Shown: positions 45,049-54,325, counted from the stretch's first letter. The stretch: DNA of 64,000 bases from an uncultured Eubacteriales bacterium (GCA_934552855.1 CAKTEU010000002.1:1-64000), one strand, 5' to 3'. Program-made: numbers and translations. The notes: generated from the letters alone by a model not told the origin.

Positions 45049-46569
45049 ATGGGAATAATAAAAGCATTTCTTGACAGCAAAATCGTCAAAAACGATGTCG
45101 GCGAAGAAACATTTCTGACCTGGCGTGAAACGATAAGTTATGCGCTCGGCAGAGGTGCGCAGGGAATGTGCTCCGGAATGACAAGTTCAAAGTATGTCAA
45201 CTTTTTTATTACAAACGTCCTTTTCCGCAATATTAAAAACGGAATGAGCGTTGCGTCGAAAATTCGCTTCTTTTGCGGAATTTTTGATGCGATCAACGAC
45301 CCCGTCATGGGCGTTATTGTTGACAGAACAAATACCAAAAACGGAAAAATGCGGCCTTACATAAAATGGGCGCCGTTTTTTGTTTCGCTTGTCATGGTTC
45401 TTTTCTTCATCGGTTCGGCGAACGCTCCGGCTTGGTTCAACATTCTTTACACCACAATTCTTTTTGTTGGGCTTGATGTGACATATACTGCGTTTGACAT
45501 TCCGATGGGTGCGCTTGCGTTTTCAATCACTCCAAGCGGCGTTGAAAGAACAAAGCTTTTCGGAATCAGTTCAATCATTCGTTCCGTTGTCGGTGCTCTT
45601 CCGCAGGTTTTTGTTGCCGGTGCGGCACTTTTGCCGTATTTTAAAACGCATACTGCACAATCATATCTCACCTCGGCGTGCGTTTCGGCTGTATGTATAA
45701 TCATCTTTACAAGAATAACATATAAGAATACAAAAGAAAGGGCGGTTCACAGCGAGGATACACCGTCGGTCAAGGAATGTTTTTCGCTCCTTTTCAAAAA
45801 TCAGCCGCTGTTCATGCTTTTCATTTCCAATGTTTTCTTTGTCCTTTGCAAAATTCCGGAGCAGGTTTCGGCTTATTTTGTTTCGGACTTGATGTTCAAC
45901 AGAAAGTATAATATTTTTATTGACGTTATCAAATTCCCCGGCTTTCTTCTTGCCGGACTCATCATTCCGGTCATCGTTGAAAAAATGGGAAAAAACGCCG
46001 ACTCACGCCGCATTTATCGTTTTTGCTGTGCGGCAGCAATTTTTGTTCACTGCATTTTCGCCGCAGTAACATATAATGCGCTCATGAATAAAAGTGCCGA
46101 TACTCCGGTTTCGCTCGGTTTCGGAATCATGGTTGTTCTTTTCACGGGTATTTCGGTTATTCCGCTTGAATTTAAAAACCTCATTCAAAAGGAAATGGAA
46201 GCGGAAACGGTTGATTACGTTGAGTATAAAACCGGAAAACGTGTTGAAGGAATCATGCTTTCAATCATGTCCTTCACAGGAAAAATCGAAAACACGTTTT
46301 CCGCTTCAATCGGTCTTTCCGTCCTCGGAAGAACCGGCTATATTGAGCATGCGGAAGGCTCTGTTGCACAGAACGACAAAACAAGGTGGGCGCTTTTCAT
46401 AATGACCACTCTTGTTCCTGCCGTCGGCTTTCTTCTCATGCTTGTTCCGATGCACTTTTATAAAATCACCGGCAAAAAGCATCACGAAATGATGGAAGAA
46501 CTTGCCGTCCGTCGTGCGGCCATTGCAAATGCCGAAAACGACATCACCACCGAAGAGAGCGCAATTTAA
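45049..46569 (+). CDS. GPH-family sugar:cation symporter
   Basis: 506 residues, 12 hydrophobic helices, same family as the gene at 40825 but clearly diverged from it. Landmarks: FDAINDPVMGVIVDRTNTKN then GKMRPYIKWAPFF (~81-115) and FDIPMGALAFSITPSGVERT (~150). Likely imports a glycoside by cation symport; no sugar gene is in the same transcript and the substrate is unknown. A perfect consensus promoter precedes it; a strong terminator follows 17 bp after its stop. Confidence 0.88.
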   Translation: MGIIKAFLDSKIVKNDVGEETFLTWRETISYALGRGAQGMCSGMTSSKYVNFFITNVLFRNIKNGMSVASKIRFFCGIFDAINDPVMGVIVDRTNTKNGKMRPYIKWAPFFVSLVMVLFFIGSANAPAWFNILYTTILFVGLDVTYTAFDIPMGALAFSITPSGVERTKLFGISSIIRSVVGALPQVFVAGAALLPYFKTHTAQSYLTSACVSAVCIIIFTRITYKNTKERAVHSEDTPSVKECFSLLFKNQPLFMLFISNVFFVLCKIPEQVSAYFVSDLMFNRKYNIFIDVIKFPGFLLAGLIIPVIVEKMGKNADSRRIYRFCCAAAIFVHCIFAAVTYNALMNKSADTPVSLGFGIMVVLFTGISVIPLEFKNLIQKEMEAETVDYVEYKTGKRVEGIMLSIMSFTGKIENTFSASIGLSVLGRTGYIEHAEGSVAQNDKTRWALFIMTTLVPAVGFLLMLVPMHFYKITGKKHHEMMEELAVRRAAIANAENDITTEESAI

Positions 46570-46585
46570 ATATAATCAAAAAATT

Positions 46586-46633
46586 AACAGGCTGCAAAGC
46601 TTAAGATGATGTTTGCAGCCTGTTGTTTTTTTT
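46586..46633 (+). terminator. strong terminator after the second GPH symporter
   Basis: A 13-bp perfect stem AACAGGCTGCAAA/TTTGCAGCCTGTT with a 12-nt loop and TGTTTTTTTT tail. Confidence 0.9.
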
Positions 46634-46810
46634 ACATTGATGCTATGACAGCAAAGAACAGTGATGTAATTGCATACAGAATTGCGCAAAGAGCGATTGC
46701 AATATATGTTTGCTTTTTTGTTTGTTAACGCAATCAATGCCCCAAAAAAGAGTGACAATAAAAAGAATAGCCAAAATAGGTGTTATTATTGGAAAAAGTC
46801 TTGTGTCCAT
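46632..46810 (-). pseudogene. small two-helix membrane protein broken at a homopolymer
   Basis: From an ATG at 46810 preceded by AAGGAG, the frame reads MDTRLFPIITPILAILFIVT then LFWGIDCVNKQK and then leaves the hydrophobic pattern. If the run of six A on the minus strand (T run 46714-46719) had seven, the frame would continue as KQTYIAIALCAILYAITSLF then FAVIASM and stop at 46632, giving a ~58-residue protein with two membrane helices. So this is a frameshifted small gene, programmed slippage, or a base-call error. Confidence 0.45.
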
Positions 46811-46829
46811 TTTGTTAACTCCTTAAATT

Positions 46830-47009
46830 CTATTGCATGATACCAAGTTGCAAGTCATATTCTGTGGTAAAAAGAGAAGGCGAGATACCGATGCCAACAC
46901 TTGAATCTGAGATACTTACTGAAAAATTAGAAAAAACGTAAGGATGAAAGTATTGCAGGTTGATTGTACAATCATTCTTGAGACTCTTTATGCTGTAGCT
47001 AATCAACAT
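46830..47009 (-). CDS. short unrecognised ORF, possibly a gene fragment
   Basis: 59 codons (MLISYSIKSLKNDCTINLQY, continuing to SVGIGISPSLFTTEYDLQLG), with no recognised Shine-Dalgarno. The frame stays open further upstream into the SDR gene, so the true 5' end may be lost. It is followed after 19 bp by the start of the small broken membrane gene. The alternating polar/hydrophobic pattern is strand-rich. I recognise no family. It may be the tail of a deleted gene. Confidence 0.3.
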   Translation of the reverse strand: MLISYSIKSLKNDCTINLQYFHPYVFSNFSVSISDSSVGIGISPSLFTTEYDLQLGIMQ

Positions 47010-47046
47010 GGAAATGTTACTGCCACAAGATGAAGTAAGTAAAATA

Positions 47047-47898
47047 TCAAACGCCCGAATAAGCGTTGAAGCCGCCGTCAACTGCAATCGTTGTTCCGGT
47101 GATGAAGCCGGAGTAGCTTTCATCGCAAAGGAAAAGCAGCGCGCCTTCAAGCTCCTGCGGTTCGCCGAAGCGTTTCATCGGCGTTGCGGCAAGAATTTTT
47201 CCTGTTCTTGCAGTAGGCGTTCCGTCCTCGTTCCAAAGGAGAGTCTTGTTCTGATTGGTTGAGAAAAAGCCCGGAGCAATTGCGTTGACTCTGATTCCTA
47301 CGTCGGCAAAATGAACCGCCATGAACTGAGTAAAGTTTTGAACCGCCGCCTTTGCCGCAGAGTAAGCCGGAATTTTTGTCAGCGGACGATAGGCGTTCAT
47401 TGATGTGATCATAACGATGCAGGTGTTCTTTTTCTTTGCCATGTCCGGAGCAAAAACCTGGGTCGGAACGAGCGTTCCGAGAAAGTTGAGGTTGAAAACG
47501 AACGAAATTCCGTCTGCGTCAAGGTCAAAAAATGTTTTAACGTTCGGGTCTTTGTTCAAAAGGTCGCATTCTTCAAGCGTTTCTTTTGTTGTTGTACCCT
47601 TGGGGTTGTTGCCGCCGGCACCGTTGAGGAGAATGTCGCACGTTCCGTACTTTTCGGCGATTGCGTCACGGGCTTTCTGCATACTCTCTTTTTGAAGAAC
47701 GTTGCAAGAAAAGGCCGTCGCCTCGCCGCCCTCTGCTTTTATTTCGTCGGCAACCTTTTGAGCTGCTTTTTCGTTGATGTCAAGAACGGCAACCTTTGCA
47801 CCCTGGCGTGCAAGTGCTTTTGCAAAATCAGAGCACAAAACTCCGCCGCCGCCCGTAACAACCGCAACTCTGCCTTTAAGATTTTCATGAACAAACAT
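47047..47898 (-). CDS. SDR oxidoreductase, D-mannonate/fructuronate-type
   Basis: 283 residues of the short-chain dehydrogenase family. Features: NAD(P) loop VVTGGGGVLCSDFAKALA (~13-30), Asp after strand 2 (VAVLDINEKAA, favouring NAD), NGAGGN (~92), catalytic Ser in ITSMNAYRPL and Tyr-Lys in YSAAKAAV (~178-182). The insert KDPNVKTFFDLDADGISFVF and tail TTIAVDGGFNAYSGV are typical of the YjmF/UxuB-like branch that interconverts fructuronate and mannonate (recollection). No uxu genes are adjacent, so the substrate is uncertain. Confidence 0.8.
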   Translation of the reverse strand: MFVHENLKGRVAVVTGGGGVLCSDFAKALARQGAKVAVLDINEKAAQKVADEIKAEGGEATAFSCNVLQKESMQKARDAIAEKYGTCDILLNGAGGNNPKGTTTKETLEECDLLNKDPNVKTFFDLDADGISFVFNLNFLGTLVPTQVFAPDMAKKKNTCIVMITSMNAYRPLTKIPAYSAAKAAVQNFTQFMAVHFADVGIRVNAIAPGFFSTNQNKTLLWNEDGTPTARTGKILAATPMKRFGEPQELEGALLFLCDESYSGFITGTTIAVDGGFNAYSGV

Positions 47899-47961
47899 AT
47901 TATCAATCCTTTCCGAAAAAATTACTTATAGTGAACGGCTTTTTCAGCCGAATAATAAACG

Positions 47962-49332
47962 TTACTGATTTTTAATTGCCTGCAAAACCATGTTTGCGGC
48001 GGGAACAGCGTCGTTATAACCGATTCCGCCGTTTTCAAGGCAGACAACAATTGCATAAGGAAAGCTTTTATCAAGCGAAAAGCCGTAAAACCAAGCGTGG
48101 CTTCGTTTTCCCTCAACCTCAGCCGAGCCCGTTTTTCCGCAGAAAGTCAGTCCGGGAAAACGGCTGTCGCCGTAATAATTTTCAACGTTTGAGCGAAGAA
48201 GTTTTTTCATTCTTTTTGCTGTGGCTTCGCTTATGGTGATGTTTTTGTTGATTGCCGACTTGCTTGTCGGAATGAGCGAGGTTTGCGTTTCAACAACATA
48301 TGGAATAACAGCCTGTCCGCCGTTTGCGATTGCACCGGCAATCATAAGCATATGGCACGGGTTCGCAAGGGTGGTGTACTGCCCGATGCCTGCCCAGCCG
48401 AGGTCAAGCTTTGTTGCGTTTGAAATGTCAAAATAGCTTTTTGCCGTGTTTGAACCGCTGACCTTGACCGACGTTCCAAAGCCGAGCTGTTTTGCCGTCT
48501 CGGTCATTTTTTCGGTTCCGAGCTTGTTTGCAAGATAAGCAAAAGCACTGTTGCAGGAAACGTTGAGCGCACGCTCAAAATTAATCTTTCCGTGAACGCC
48601 GTTGCAAATAACATACTGGTTTTTTCCGCACTTGTATTTTCCTGTGCAGTTGAACGTCATTTTGCTAAGGTTCGGAAGGTTGTCAATCGCACAGATTGCC
48701 GTAACAACCTTGAAAGTTGAACCGGGCGTGAACACGCCGGAAAGAAAACGGTTAAGATAAATCCCGTCATATTTTCCGCTTGTGTCGGTGTCAATGTCTG
48801 AAGGCTTGTTTTCCGGGTCATAGGTCGGAGCGGAAACCATGCACACCGTTTCGCCCGTTTTATAGTTATAGGCGCAGATTGTTCCCTTGTTTCCGCCGAG
48901 TGCTTCATACGCAGCAGCCGAAACTTCTGCGTCAATCGTAAGCTTGAGGTCGTTTCCCTTGTTGTTCTTTATTGCTTTATACACGCCGTCAACAAAGTTA
49001 TAGCCGATAAGGTGGGAGCGGTAAATCGTTTGAACACCGGTTGAAATGTAGCCCTGCGAATCGCCGATAACGTGAAGCGTTGCAAGGCGTGTTGTGTAAT
49101 CGTCACTGTAAACTCTTTCACCGTCCTTTGTTTGAACAAGAACTTCGCCGTCACGGTCATAGATTGTTCCGGCGGTTGAAAGCTGGCGGTATTTATAGAT
49201 GTGCTCGTTGAGCCTGCTTGAAGCCCAATCGTCCGCATTCGTGATGAACGAATATGCCATGAAGCCGAGTCCGACAAAAAAGGCGGCAATGAGGGCGAAT
49301 AAAACATAGGCACGCTTCGTTGTGTTTTTCAT
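47962..49332 (-). CDS. class B penicillin-binding protein (PbpA type)
   Basis: 456 residues: an N-terminal membrane helix (~8-30), a short dimerisation region (~50-120) and a transpeptidase domain with SxxK at Ser205-Lys208 (GSTFK), SxN at Ser259-Asn261 (SCN) and KTG at 400-402 (CGKTGSAE). It cross-links peptidoglycan outside the membrane. It is the last gene of the FHA-FtsW/RodA-PBP operon, 15 bp after the FtsW/RodA gene, its expected partner polymerase. The compact size resembles actinobacterial/clostridial PbpA. Confidence 0.93.
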   Translation of the reverse strand: MKNTTKRAYVLFALIAAFFVGLGFMAYSFITNADDWASSRLNEHIYKYRQLSTAGTIYDRDGEVLVQTKDGERVYSDDYTTRLATLHVIGDSQGYISTGVQTIYRSHLIGYNFVDGVYKAIKNNKGNDLKLTIDAEVSAAAYEALGGNKGTICAYNYKTGETVCMVSAPTYDPENKPSDIDTDTSGKYDGIYLNRFLSGVFTPGSTFKVVTAICAIDNLPNLSKMTFNCTGKYKCGKNQYVICNGVHGKINFERALNVSCNSAFAYLANKLGTEKMTETAKQLGFGTSVKVSGSNTAKSYFDISNATKLDLGWAGIGQYTTLANPCHMLMIAGAIANGGQAVIPYVVETQTSLIPTSKSAINKNITISEATAKRMKKLLRSNVENYYGDSRFPGLTFCGKTGSAEVEGKRSHAWFYGFSLDKSFPYAIVVCLENGGIGYNDAVPAANMVLQAIKNQ

Positions 49333-49347
49333 TCTTAAGGCCCTCCT

Positions 49348-50634
49348 TTAAGCGGTTTTGAAAACTTTTGGATATGTTCTGACATCGGCGGCTTTGATGA
49401 ACGCAAAAAGCGCCCATGAACAAATCATGCTTGAACCGCCTTGGCTCACAAACGGAAGCGTAACCCCCGTCAGCGGAAGAATGTCGGTTATGCCGAAAAT
49501 GTTGAGACAGGTTTGAAAAAGGAGCATTGCCGCCGCAGAGCACGCCGCAATTGAATAAAACGTTGACGGTGCGCTGCGTGAAGTTTTGATTGCATAAACC
49601 GTAATTATTGCAAAAGCGATAACAATTGCAAAAGCGATAATCATGCCGTATTCTTCGCACACCATGCCGAAAATCAGGTCGGTTGTTGAAGCGGCAATGT
49701 AACGAAGCCTGCCGTTGCCGACACCGAGACCCTTGAGCCCGCCGGAAACCGAATAGATAAGCGTTCTTACCTGCTGATAGCCCGAAGTGTCATAGTTTTC
49801 CCAAACGTGGCGGTACACCGCAAAACGCTGTGCAACATAGGGCTTGAAGTAAATGATGAGCACTGCGCCCAAAAGCGCACCGGCACAAATGAAAATCAGC
49901 GAGCGGATATCGCCCGAACGCATGAACGCAATGACAAGGAACGTGAAAAAGAAGATAAGTGCCGTTCCGAAGTCTTTCATCAAAAACAGTACGCCGATGC
50001 AGCTTATCGCAAAGGCGATATAAAGATAAATGTTTTTACTTGTGAGCAGTTTGTCAAGCGAAGCCGCACCGACAAAGATGAATGCGATTTTTACAAATTC
50101 CGACGGCTGAAGCGAGATTTTTCCGCCGCCGAAAACAAGCCAGTTGTACGCACCGTTGATTGAACCGACGGCAAAGCGTATAAACACAAACGAGCCGGCA
50201 AGAAAGCAAAGCGCAAAAACCGCAAGAGGCATACGAACCGCCATCACCCTTTTAACGTCCTGCAAAAACCAAAGAAGAACGTCATAAACAATTATTCCGA
50301 GAATTACGGCGGCAAGCTGCTTTATGTGGCTTGATTTTGAAACGCTTGCGGTCAGCGTCATGCCGATTCCGGAAAGGAAGAACGCAATAAATTCAAGCTC
50401 AAAGTTGACTTTTTTGAACGCAAGGTGCATCACCGCAACATAAAGCCATTCAAAAACGGTGAACCCCAAAAAGCAAAGAGCGTTGACGGAGTAAAACTTT
50501 CCGCCTTCAAAAACAACCGGAACAGCGGAAAAAAACTGAAAAATCGTGAGCAAAAGAAGAATAAATCCACGGTCAACATATCGGTATTTCCTTCTCATAC
50601 GGTCGTCCCGTGAAAGTGAGGCTGTTTTTTTCAT
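49348..50634 (-). CDS. FtsW/RodA/SpoVE-family peptidoglycan polymerase
   Basis: 428 residues with about 10-12 membrane helices. SEDS-family features: GAYNWLVFGGGKISLQPSEF (~160; PSEF is the conserved loop), LLMKDFGTALIFFFTFL (catalytic Asp region, ~217) and the C-terminal LPLTGVTLPFVSQGGSSMIC (~390). It polymerises glycan strands from lipid II at the outer face of the membrane together with the adjacent class B PBP. Whether it serves division, elongation or sporulation cannot be told. Gaps of 15 bp on both sides indicate one operon. Confidence 0.94.
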   Translation of the reverse strand: MKKTASLSRDDRMRRKYRYVDRGFILLLLTIFQFFSAVPVVFEGGKFYSVNALCFLGFTVFEWLYVAVMHLAFKKVNFELEFIAFFLSGIGMTLTASVSKSSHIKQLAAVILGIIVYDVLLWFLQDVKRVMAVRMPLAVFALCFLAGSFVFIRFAVGSINGAYNWLVFGGGKISLQPSEFVKIAFIFVGAASLDKLLTSKNIYLYIAFAISCIGVLFLMKDFGTALIFFFTFLVIAFMRSGDIRSLIFICAGALLGAVLIIYFKPYVAQRFAVYRHVWENYDTSGYQQVRTLIYSVSGGLKGLGVGNGRLRYIAASTTDLIFGMVCEEYGMIIAFAIVIAFAIITVYAIKTSRSAPSTFYSIAACSAAAMLLFQTCLNIFGITDILPLTGVTLPFVSQGGSSMICSWALFAFIKAADVRTYPKVFKTA

Positions 50635-50649
50635 GTTTTTTCACTCCTT

Positions 50650-51771
50650 TCAGTTAACGCCGTTTTTGCATGAATAATAAAGTGTTTCACTGCCGATATT
50701 TATTACGTCTCCGTCAAAAAGAAGCTGAGGTTCGGTAACTCTGTTTCCGGAAAGATATGTTCCGGAAGCCGAGCCGCAGTCTTCAATTGCCCAGCCGTCC
50801 TCATAAAGAACAAGCATTGCATGCTTTCTTGAAACCGAAGGTGAGGAAAGTTCAATATCCGCTCCTCTTCCTCGGCCGATCACAACCCTGTTTCCGGAAA
50901 GAACAAAGGTTTCGCCCGTTGTGCGGTTATAAAGAGTCGGGCGGCGAATTGTATACTTCCTTTCGCTTTCCGAAGAACGGTTCGGTGTAACAATAACCTC
51001 TTTGCCTTCGTGATTTCGGTCAATGCGGTTTGAGTAAATGTCCTTGCTTCCGCCTTCGGACGGCATTTGAGTAAAGACGCTTTCCGCTTTTTTCTCAAAG
51101 TGAAGGGTCGGGCGGTGTTCGTCGTCATAGTAATTTGTGCTGTAAGTTGTTCCGGTCTGCTGTGAAAGGTCGTAACCGTCAAGGCTATATGTGCCTTTTT
51201 CGCCGTCATAATAAAGATTAGCCTGCGAATTTTGCGGCTGCGTTTTTTGAGCCGGTCTTGCAGTTGACGGAGCTGAAGGCGGGGAAGCCTGCGAATTTTG
51301 AACGGGACGTTCGGCATAAGTTATGGGCGGCTTTTGATTTTTTAACTTGACTTTCCTTTTGCCTACAAGCTGAACGGGGTCGTCCGCAATTTCAAAGCGG
51401 TATTGTGCGTTCCCAAACGTGAGCACATCTCCACCCGAGATCATCGCTTTTTTGTCAATTTTTTCGCCGTTGACAAGAATGCCCGATTTTGAAAGCAGGT
51501 CATAGATATACCAGCCGTCGATTCTTCGGCTGATAACGGCCTGAAAACGTGAAATGGTGTCATAGCCGATAACAACATCGCAGGAATTGCTGCGTCCGAT
51601 TGATGTTTCCCACATATTGAGCGGATATCTTTCACCGTCAACCTTATCAATAATATAGCCGTACGTTTTCTCTTTCGGGTGGCCGAAAAGGAGAGAAAGC
51701 ATACATTTTATGAGAATTACAAGCGTGATAAGCGGCAGAAGATACCGTGAAACGCCGATAACAAGATCCAT
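50650..51771 (-). CDS. membrane-anchored double-FHA domain protein
   Basis: 373 residues from ATG 51771 (GGAGG 5 nt upstream; a 25-codon upstream extension lacks a ribosome site and covers the promoter). One N-terminal membrane helix (~8-30), a first FHA domain (~50-140: TSIGRSNSCDVVIGYDTISR, then GILVNG), a Pro/Gln/Ser-rich linker (~150-270) and a second FHA domain (~275-370: VVIGRGRGADIELSSPSVSR and KHAML, then SGTYLSGNRV). FHA domains bind phosphothreonine; in this conserved operon they are thought to tie Ser/Thr kinase signals to cell-wall synthesis. No kinase is in the window. Confidence 0.9.
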   Translation of the reverse strand: MDLVIGVSRYLLPLITLVILIKCMLSLLFGHPKEKTYGYIIDKVDGERYPLNMWETSIGRSNSCDVVIGYDTISRFQAVISRRIDGWYIYDLLSKSGILVNGEKIDKKAMISGGDVLTFGNAQYRFEIADDPVQLVGKRKVKLKNQKPPITYAERPVQNSQASPPSAPSTARPAQKTQPQNSQANLYYDGEKGTYSLDGYDLSQQTGTTYSTNYYDDEHRPTLHFEKKAESVFTQMPSEGGSKDIYSNRIDRNHEGKEVIVTPNRSSESERKYTIRRPTLYNRTTGETFVLSGNRVVIGRGRGADIELSSPSVSRKHAMLVLYEDGWAIEDCGSASGTYLSGNRVTEPQLLFDGDVINIGSETLYYSCKNGVN

Positions 51772-51814
51772 ATTTTCCTCCAATTTAAAAACATATAATC
51801 TTTGAATAAACAAA

Positions 51815-51843
51815 ATTATACCACATTTTTTTATATGGGTCAG
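51815..51843 (-). promoter_or_regulatory. promoter of the FHA-FtsW-PBP operon
   Basis: On the minus strand CTGACC (51838-51843) and a perfect TATAAT (51815-51820) at 17 bp. Confidence 0.7.
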
Positions 51844-51860
51844 CATTTTTTAAATAAAAG

Positions 51861-51889
51861 TTGAAAAAAAGTTCAAAGAGTTATATAAT
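51861..51889 (+). promoter_or_regulatory. promoter of the GT2 glycosyltransferase gene
   Basis: TTGAAA (51861-51866) and a perfect TATAAT (51884-51889) at 17 bp. It is divergent from the cell-wall operon promoter, only 18 bp away. Confidence 0.75.
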
Positions 51890-51966
51890 CTATGAAAAGC
51901 CGATGATTTGAAAAGAAAAGTGCATCGGTTTAAATAAAAAATTTCAGCTTGAAAGGCAGTTTATAT

Positions 51967-52899
51967 ATGAAAAAAATTGAAATGATCGTTCCGTGTTATA
52001 ACGAAAGCGACGTTCTTGAAATGTTTTATAATGAGGTCACTCCCGTCATGCAATCACTTGAAGGCTTTGATTATTCGTTTATTTTTGTCAATGACGGAAG
52101 CAAGGATAATACCCTTGAAATTCTTAAATCTTTTGCAAAAAAGGACAGCCGTGTCAAATACATATCTTTTTCACGCAATTTCGGAAAAGAAAGCGCAATG
52201 CTTGCCGGACTCAAAAACAGCACAGCCGATTATGTCGGAATACTTGATGCGGATTTGCAGCACAGTCCTTCGCTCATTCCGAAAATGCTTAAAGCCGTAA
52301 CCGAAGAAGACTTTGATGTTGCGGCGGCAAAAAGAAGTGACCGCAAGGGTGAAAACGGCTTTAAAAGCTTTCTTTCAAACGCATTTTACAAAATTGCGAA
52401 CAAAATGACCGAAGTTGAAATCGATCCGGGTGCCCAGGATTTCAGAATCATGAAGCGCAAGGTTGTTCTTTCAATTGTTTCAATGGCCGAACATAACCGT
52501 TTCACAAAAGGAATTTTCAGCTTTGTCGGTTTTAAAACAAAGTGGTTTCCTCATGAAAACCGTGAACGTGCCGCAGGTGAAACAAAGTGGAACATAATAA
52601 AGCTTTTCCGATATGCGCTTGACGGAATACTCGGTTTTTCAAACGTACCGCTGAGAATTTCATTTTGGATGGGTGCTTTGCTTTTTGCGTTCGGAATTGT
52701 TTTCGGACTTGTTTTTGTAATTCGTTATTTTGCCATTGGCGGCAGTGTTGCTTTGATGCTCACATATGCGCTCGTTTGCATTGTCGGCGGTCTTATTCTT
52801 GTTTGCCTCGGAATCATCGGCGAATATCTTGCAAGAATTTACACCGAGGTCAAAAACCGCCCGAATTATATAATTGATGAAACAAATATAGACTGTTGA
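51967..52899 (+). CDS. GT2-family polyprenyl-phosphate glycosyltransferase
   Basis: 310 residues: a cytosolic GT2 domain (~1-220) with EMIVPCYNESDVLE, the DxD-type YVGILDADLQHSP (~86-98) and an acceptor region GAQDFRIMKRKV (~160), then two C-terminal membrane helices (~230-290). This is the GtrB/DPM1-like layout that transfers a sugar from a nucleotide donor onto undecaprenyl phosphate. The sugar is unknown. The ATG at 51967 is preceded by GAAAGG; an in-frame TTG 18 nt earlier is within that site. Confidence 0.9.
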   Translation: MKKIEMIVPCYNESDVLEMFYNEVTPVMQSLEGFDYSFIFVNDGSKDNTLEILKSFAKKDSRVKYISFSRNFGKESAMLAGLKNSTADYVGILDADLQHSPSLIPKMLKAVTEEDFDVAAAKRSDRKGENGFKSFLSNAFYKIANKMTEVEIDPGAQDFRIMKRKVVLSIVSMAEHNRFTKGIFSFVGFKTKWFPHENRERAAGETKWNIIKLFRYALDGILGFSNVPLRISFWMGALLFAFGIVFGLVFVIRYFAIGGSVALMLTYALVCIVGGLILVCLGIIGEYLARIYTEVKNRPNYIIDETNIDC

Positions 52900-52961
52900 C
52901 TTGCCGCTTTCGCTGTATTATAATCAATATCGTCACACCGAAAGGAAATGAGGAATAAAGA

Positions 52962-53732
52962 GTGCAGGAAACAAAAAAATGCACCGGCGAGGTTTTGAGC
53001 CTTGCGATGGATCTCGGAAAAAGCATGGTTAAATGCGGAGCGGAGATGAACCGTGTTGAAGAAACAATTATCCGTGTTTGCTATGCTTACGGAATGAAAC
53101 GGGTTGAAGTTTTTTCAATCATATCAATGATGATGGTGACCGCTTTTGACGAAAGCGGAAAGGATTATACACAGTCACGCCGAATATACGCTTATTCAAA
53201 CAACCTTGGACGGCTTGAAAAGCTCAATGCGCTTTCAAGAATGATTTGCGCCGAATGTCCGGACGTATCCGAAGCAAAAAATGAGCTTGAAAAAATCAAT
53301 AACGAAGAAAAGCGTTTTCGCCTTTCGGCCTGCCTCGGAAATGTTATTGCGGCAGCGGCTTTTGCAATTTTTTTCGGCGGTTCATGGAGAGATGCGCTTG
53401 CGTCAATACCGATTGCCGTAATGATTTATCTGATGAATTCTTTCATAAAAGCAAAAGGAATGAACCGACTTTTTTTTACTGCGGTGTGTTCTGCGCTTTC
53501 GGGCTTTTTTGCTCTTCTTTTTGTTCGGCTCGGCCTTGCGGATAATGCAGACATGATAATGATAGGCGATATAATGCTGATTATTCCCGGCCTTATGCTC
53601 ATCAACTCAATTCGCGAAATGCTTTGCGGAGACGTTATGAGCGGCCTTATGCGTTTTCTTGAAACAATGATCATTGCTCTTGCGATCGCTTGCGGCTTTG
53701 CTGTTCCGATTCTTCTTTTGAAAGGAGTTTGA
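52962..53732 (+). CDS. ThrE/YjjP-type threonine/serine exporter, large subunit
   Basis: 256 residues. An N-terminal soluble part (~1-115: LGKSMVKCGAEMNRVEETII) is the conserved ThrE/YjjP domain; five hydrophobic helices follow (~125-250). In actinobacteria one long ThrE protein carries both halves; in many Firmicutes and in YjjP/YjjB they are separate, as here. It exports small amino or organic acids (threonine, serine or succinate in characterised members). GTG start after AAAGGAAATGAGG. The partner begins 6 bp downstream. Confidence 0.88.
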   Translation: MQETKKCTGEVLSLAMDLGKSMVKCGAEMNRVEETIIRVCYAYGMKRVEVFSIISMMMVTAFDESGKDYTQSRRIYAYSNNLGRLEKLNALSRMICAECPDVSEAKNELEKINNEEKRFRLSACLGNVIAAAAFAIFFGGSWRDALASIPIAVMIYLMNSFIKAKGMNRLFFTAVCSALSGFFALLFVRLGLADNADMIMIGDIMLIIPGLMLINSIREMLCGDVMSGLMRFLETMIIALAIACGFAVPILLLKGV

Positions 53733-53738
53733 TGAAAA

Positions 53739-54200
53739 ATGGAACTTAAAGAAGCGTTGACGATTGTTATTTCCGGCTTTATCGGTGCGGGCGGTTTTGC
53801 CCTTCTTTTCCGTGTCAGAAAAGAACGTGTTTTTTGGGCAACGGTCGGCGGAGGACTGACTTGTGTGGTTTATGTTGTCTGCATGAAATATTTCAGCCAT
53901 GAATTTTTTCAAAATCTTTTTCCTGCGCTTTTCGGTGCGGTATATTCCGAAATAATGGCAAGGGTAACAAAATCGCCGAACACAACTTATCTTGCCTGTG
54001 CAATTATTCCGCTGGTTCCCGGCGGAAAGCTGTATTATACAATGTATCATTTCATTGTCGGAGAAATGGGAATGTTTTCCGAAGCACTTAAGCAAACGGC
54101 AAGAATTGCGGCCGGTCTTGCGGTTGGAGTCATCATTATTTCGGTTTTTGTTCATATCATCAACCACGGAAAATTTAAACAAATTTATGACATTGAATAA
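53739..54200 (+). CDS. ThrE/YjjB-type exporter, small subunit
   Basis: 153 residues with four to five membrane helices, matching the C-terminal half of ThrE: GAGGFALLFRVRKERVFWAT (~17), FPALFGAVYSEIMARVTKSP (~63) and IIPLVPGGKLYYTMYHFIVG (~88), the conserved PGG loop. It should form one transporter with the preceding gene. AAAGGAG lies 9-15 nt before the ATG, inside the end of the upstream gene. A terminator follows. Confidence 0.88.
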   Translation: MELKEALTIVISGFIGAGGFALLFRVRKERVFWATVGGGLTCVVYVVCMKYFSHEFFQNLFPALFGAVYSEIMARVTKSPNTTYLACAIIPLVPGGKLYYTMYHFIVGEMGMFSEALKQTARIAAGLAVGVIIISVFVHIINHGKFKQIYDIE

Positions 54201-54208
54201 AAAGCAAT

Positions 54209-54247
54209 ACCGCAGAAGGATTGATTTCTTTTGCGGTGTTTTTTTGT
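54209..54247 (+). terminator. terminator of the thrE-like operon
   Basis: ACCGCA/TGCGGT stem with an inner GAA/TTC extension, tail GTTTTTTT, just after the stop. Confidence 0.75.
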
Positions 54248-54298
54248 CAAATAATTTTTGTCCGACTTTTTTCTTTTGAGTTCACAATTCCGTAATAA

Positions 54299-54325
54299 TT
54301 GACAAAACTACTAAAAAATTATAAT
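54299..54325 (+). promoter_or_regulatory. candidate pnt operon promoter
   Basis: Perfect TTGACA (54299-54304) and TATAAT (54320-54325), but spaced by only 15 bp in a very A+T-rich stretch; a leader of ~140 nt would precede pntAA. Another -10 such as TTATAT near 54370 is possible. Confidence 0.4.
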
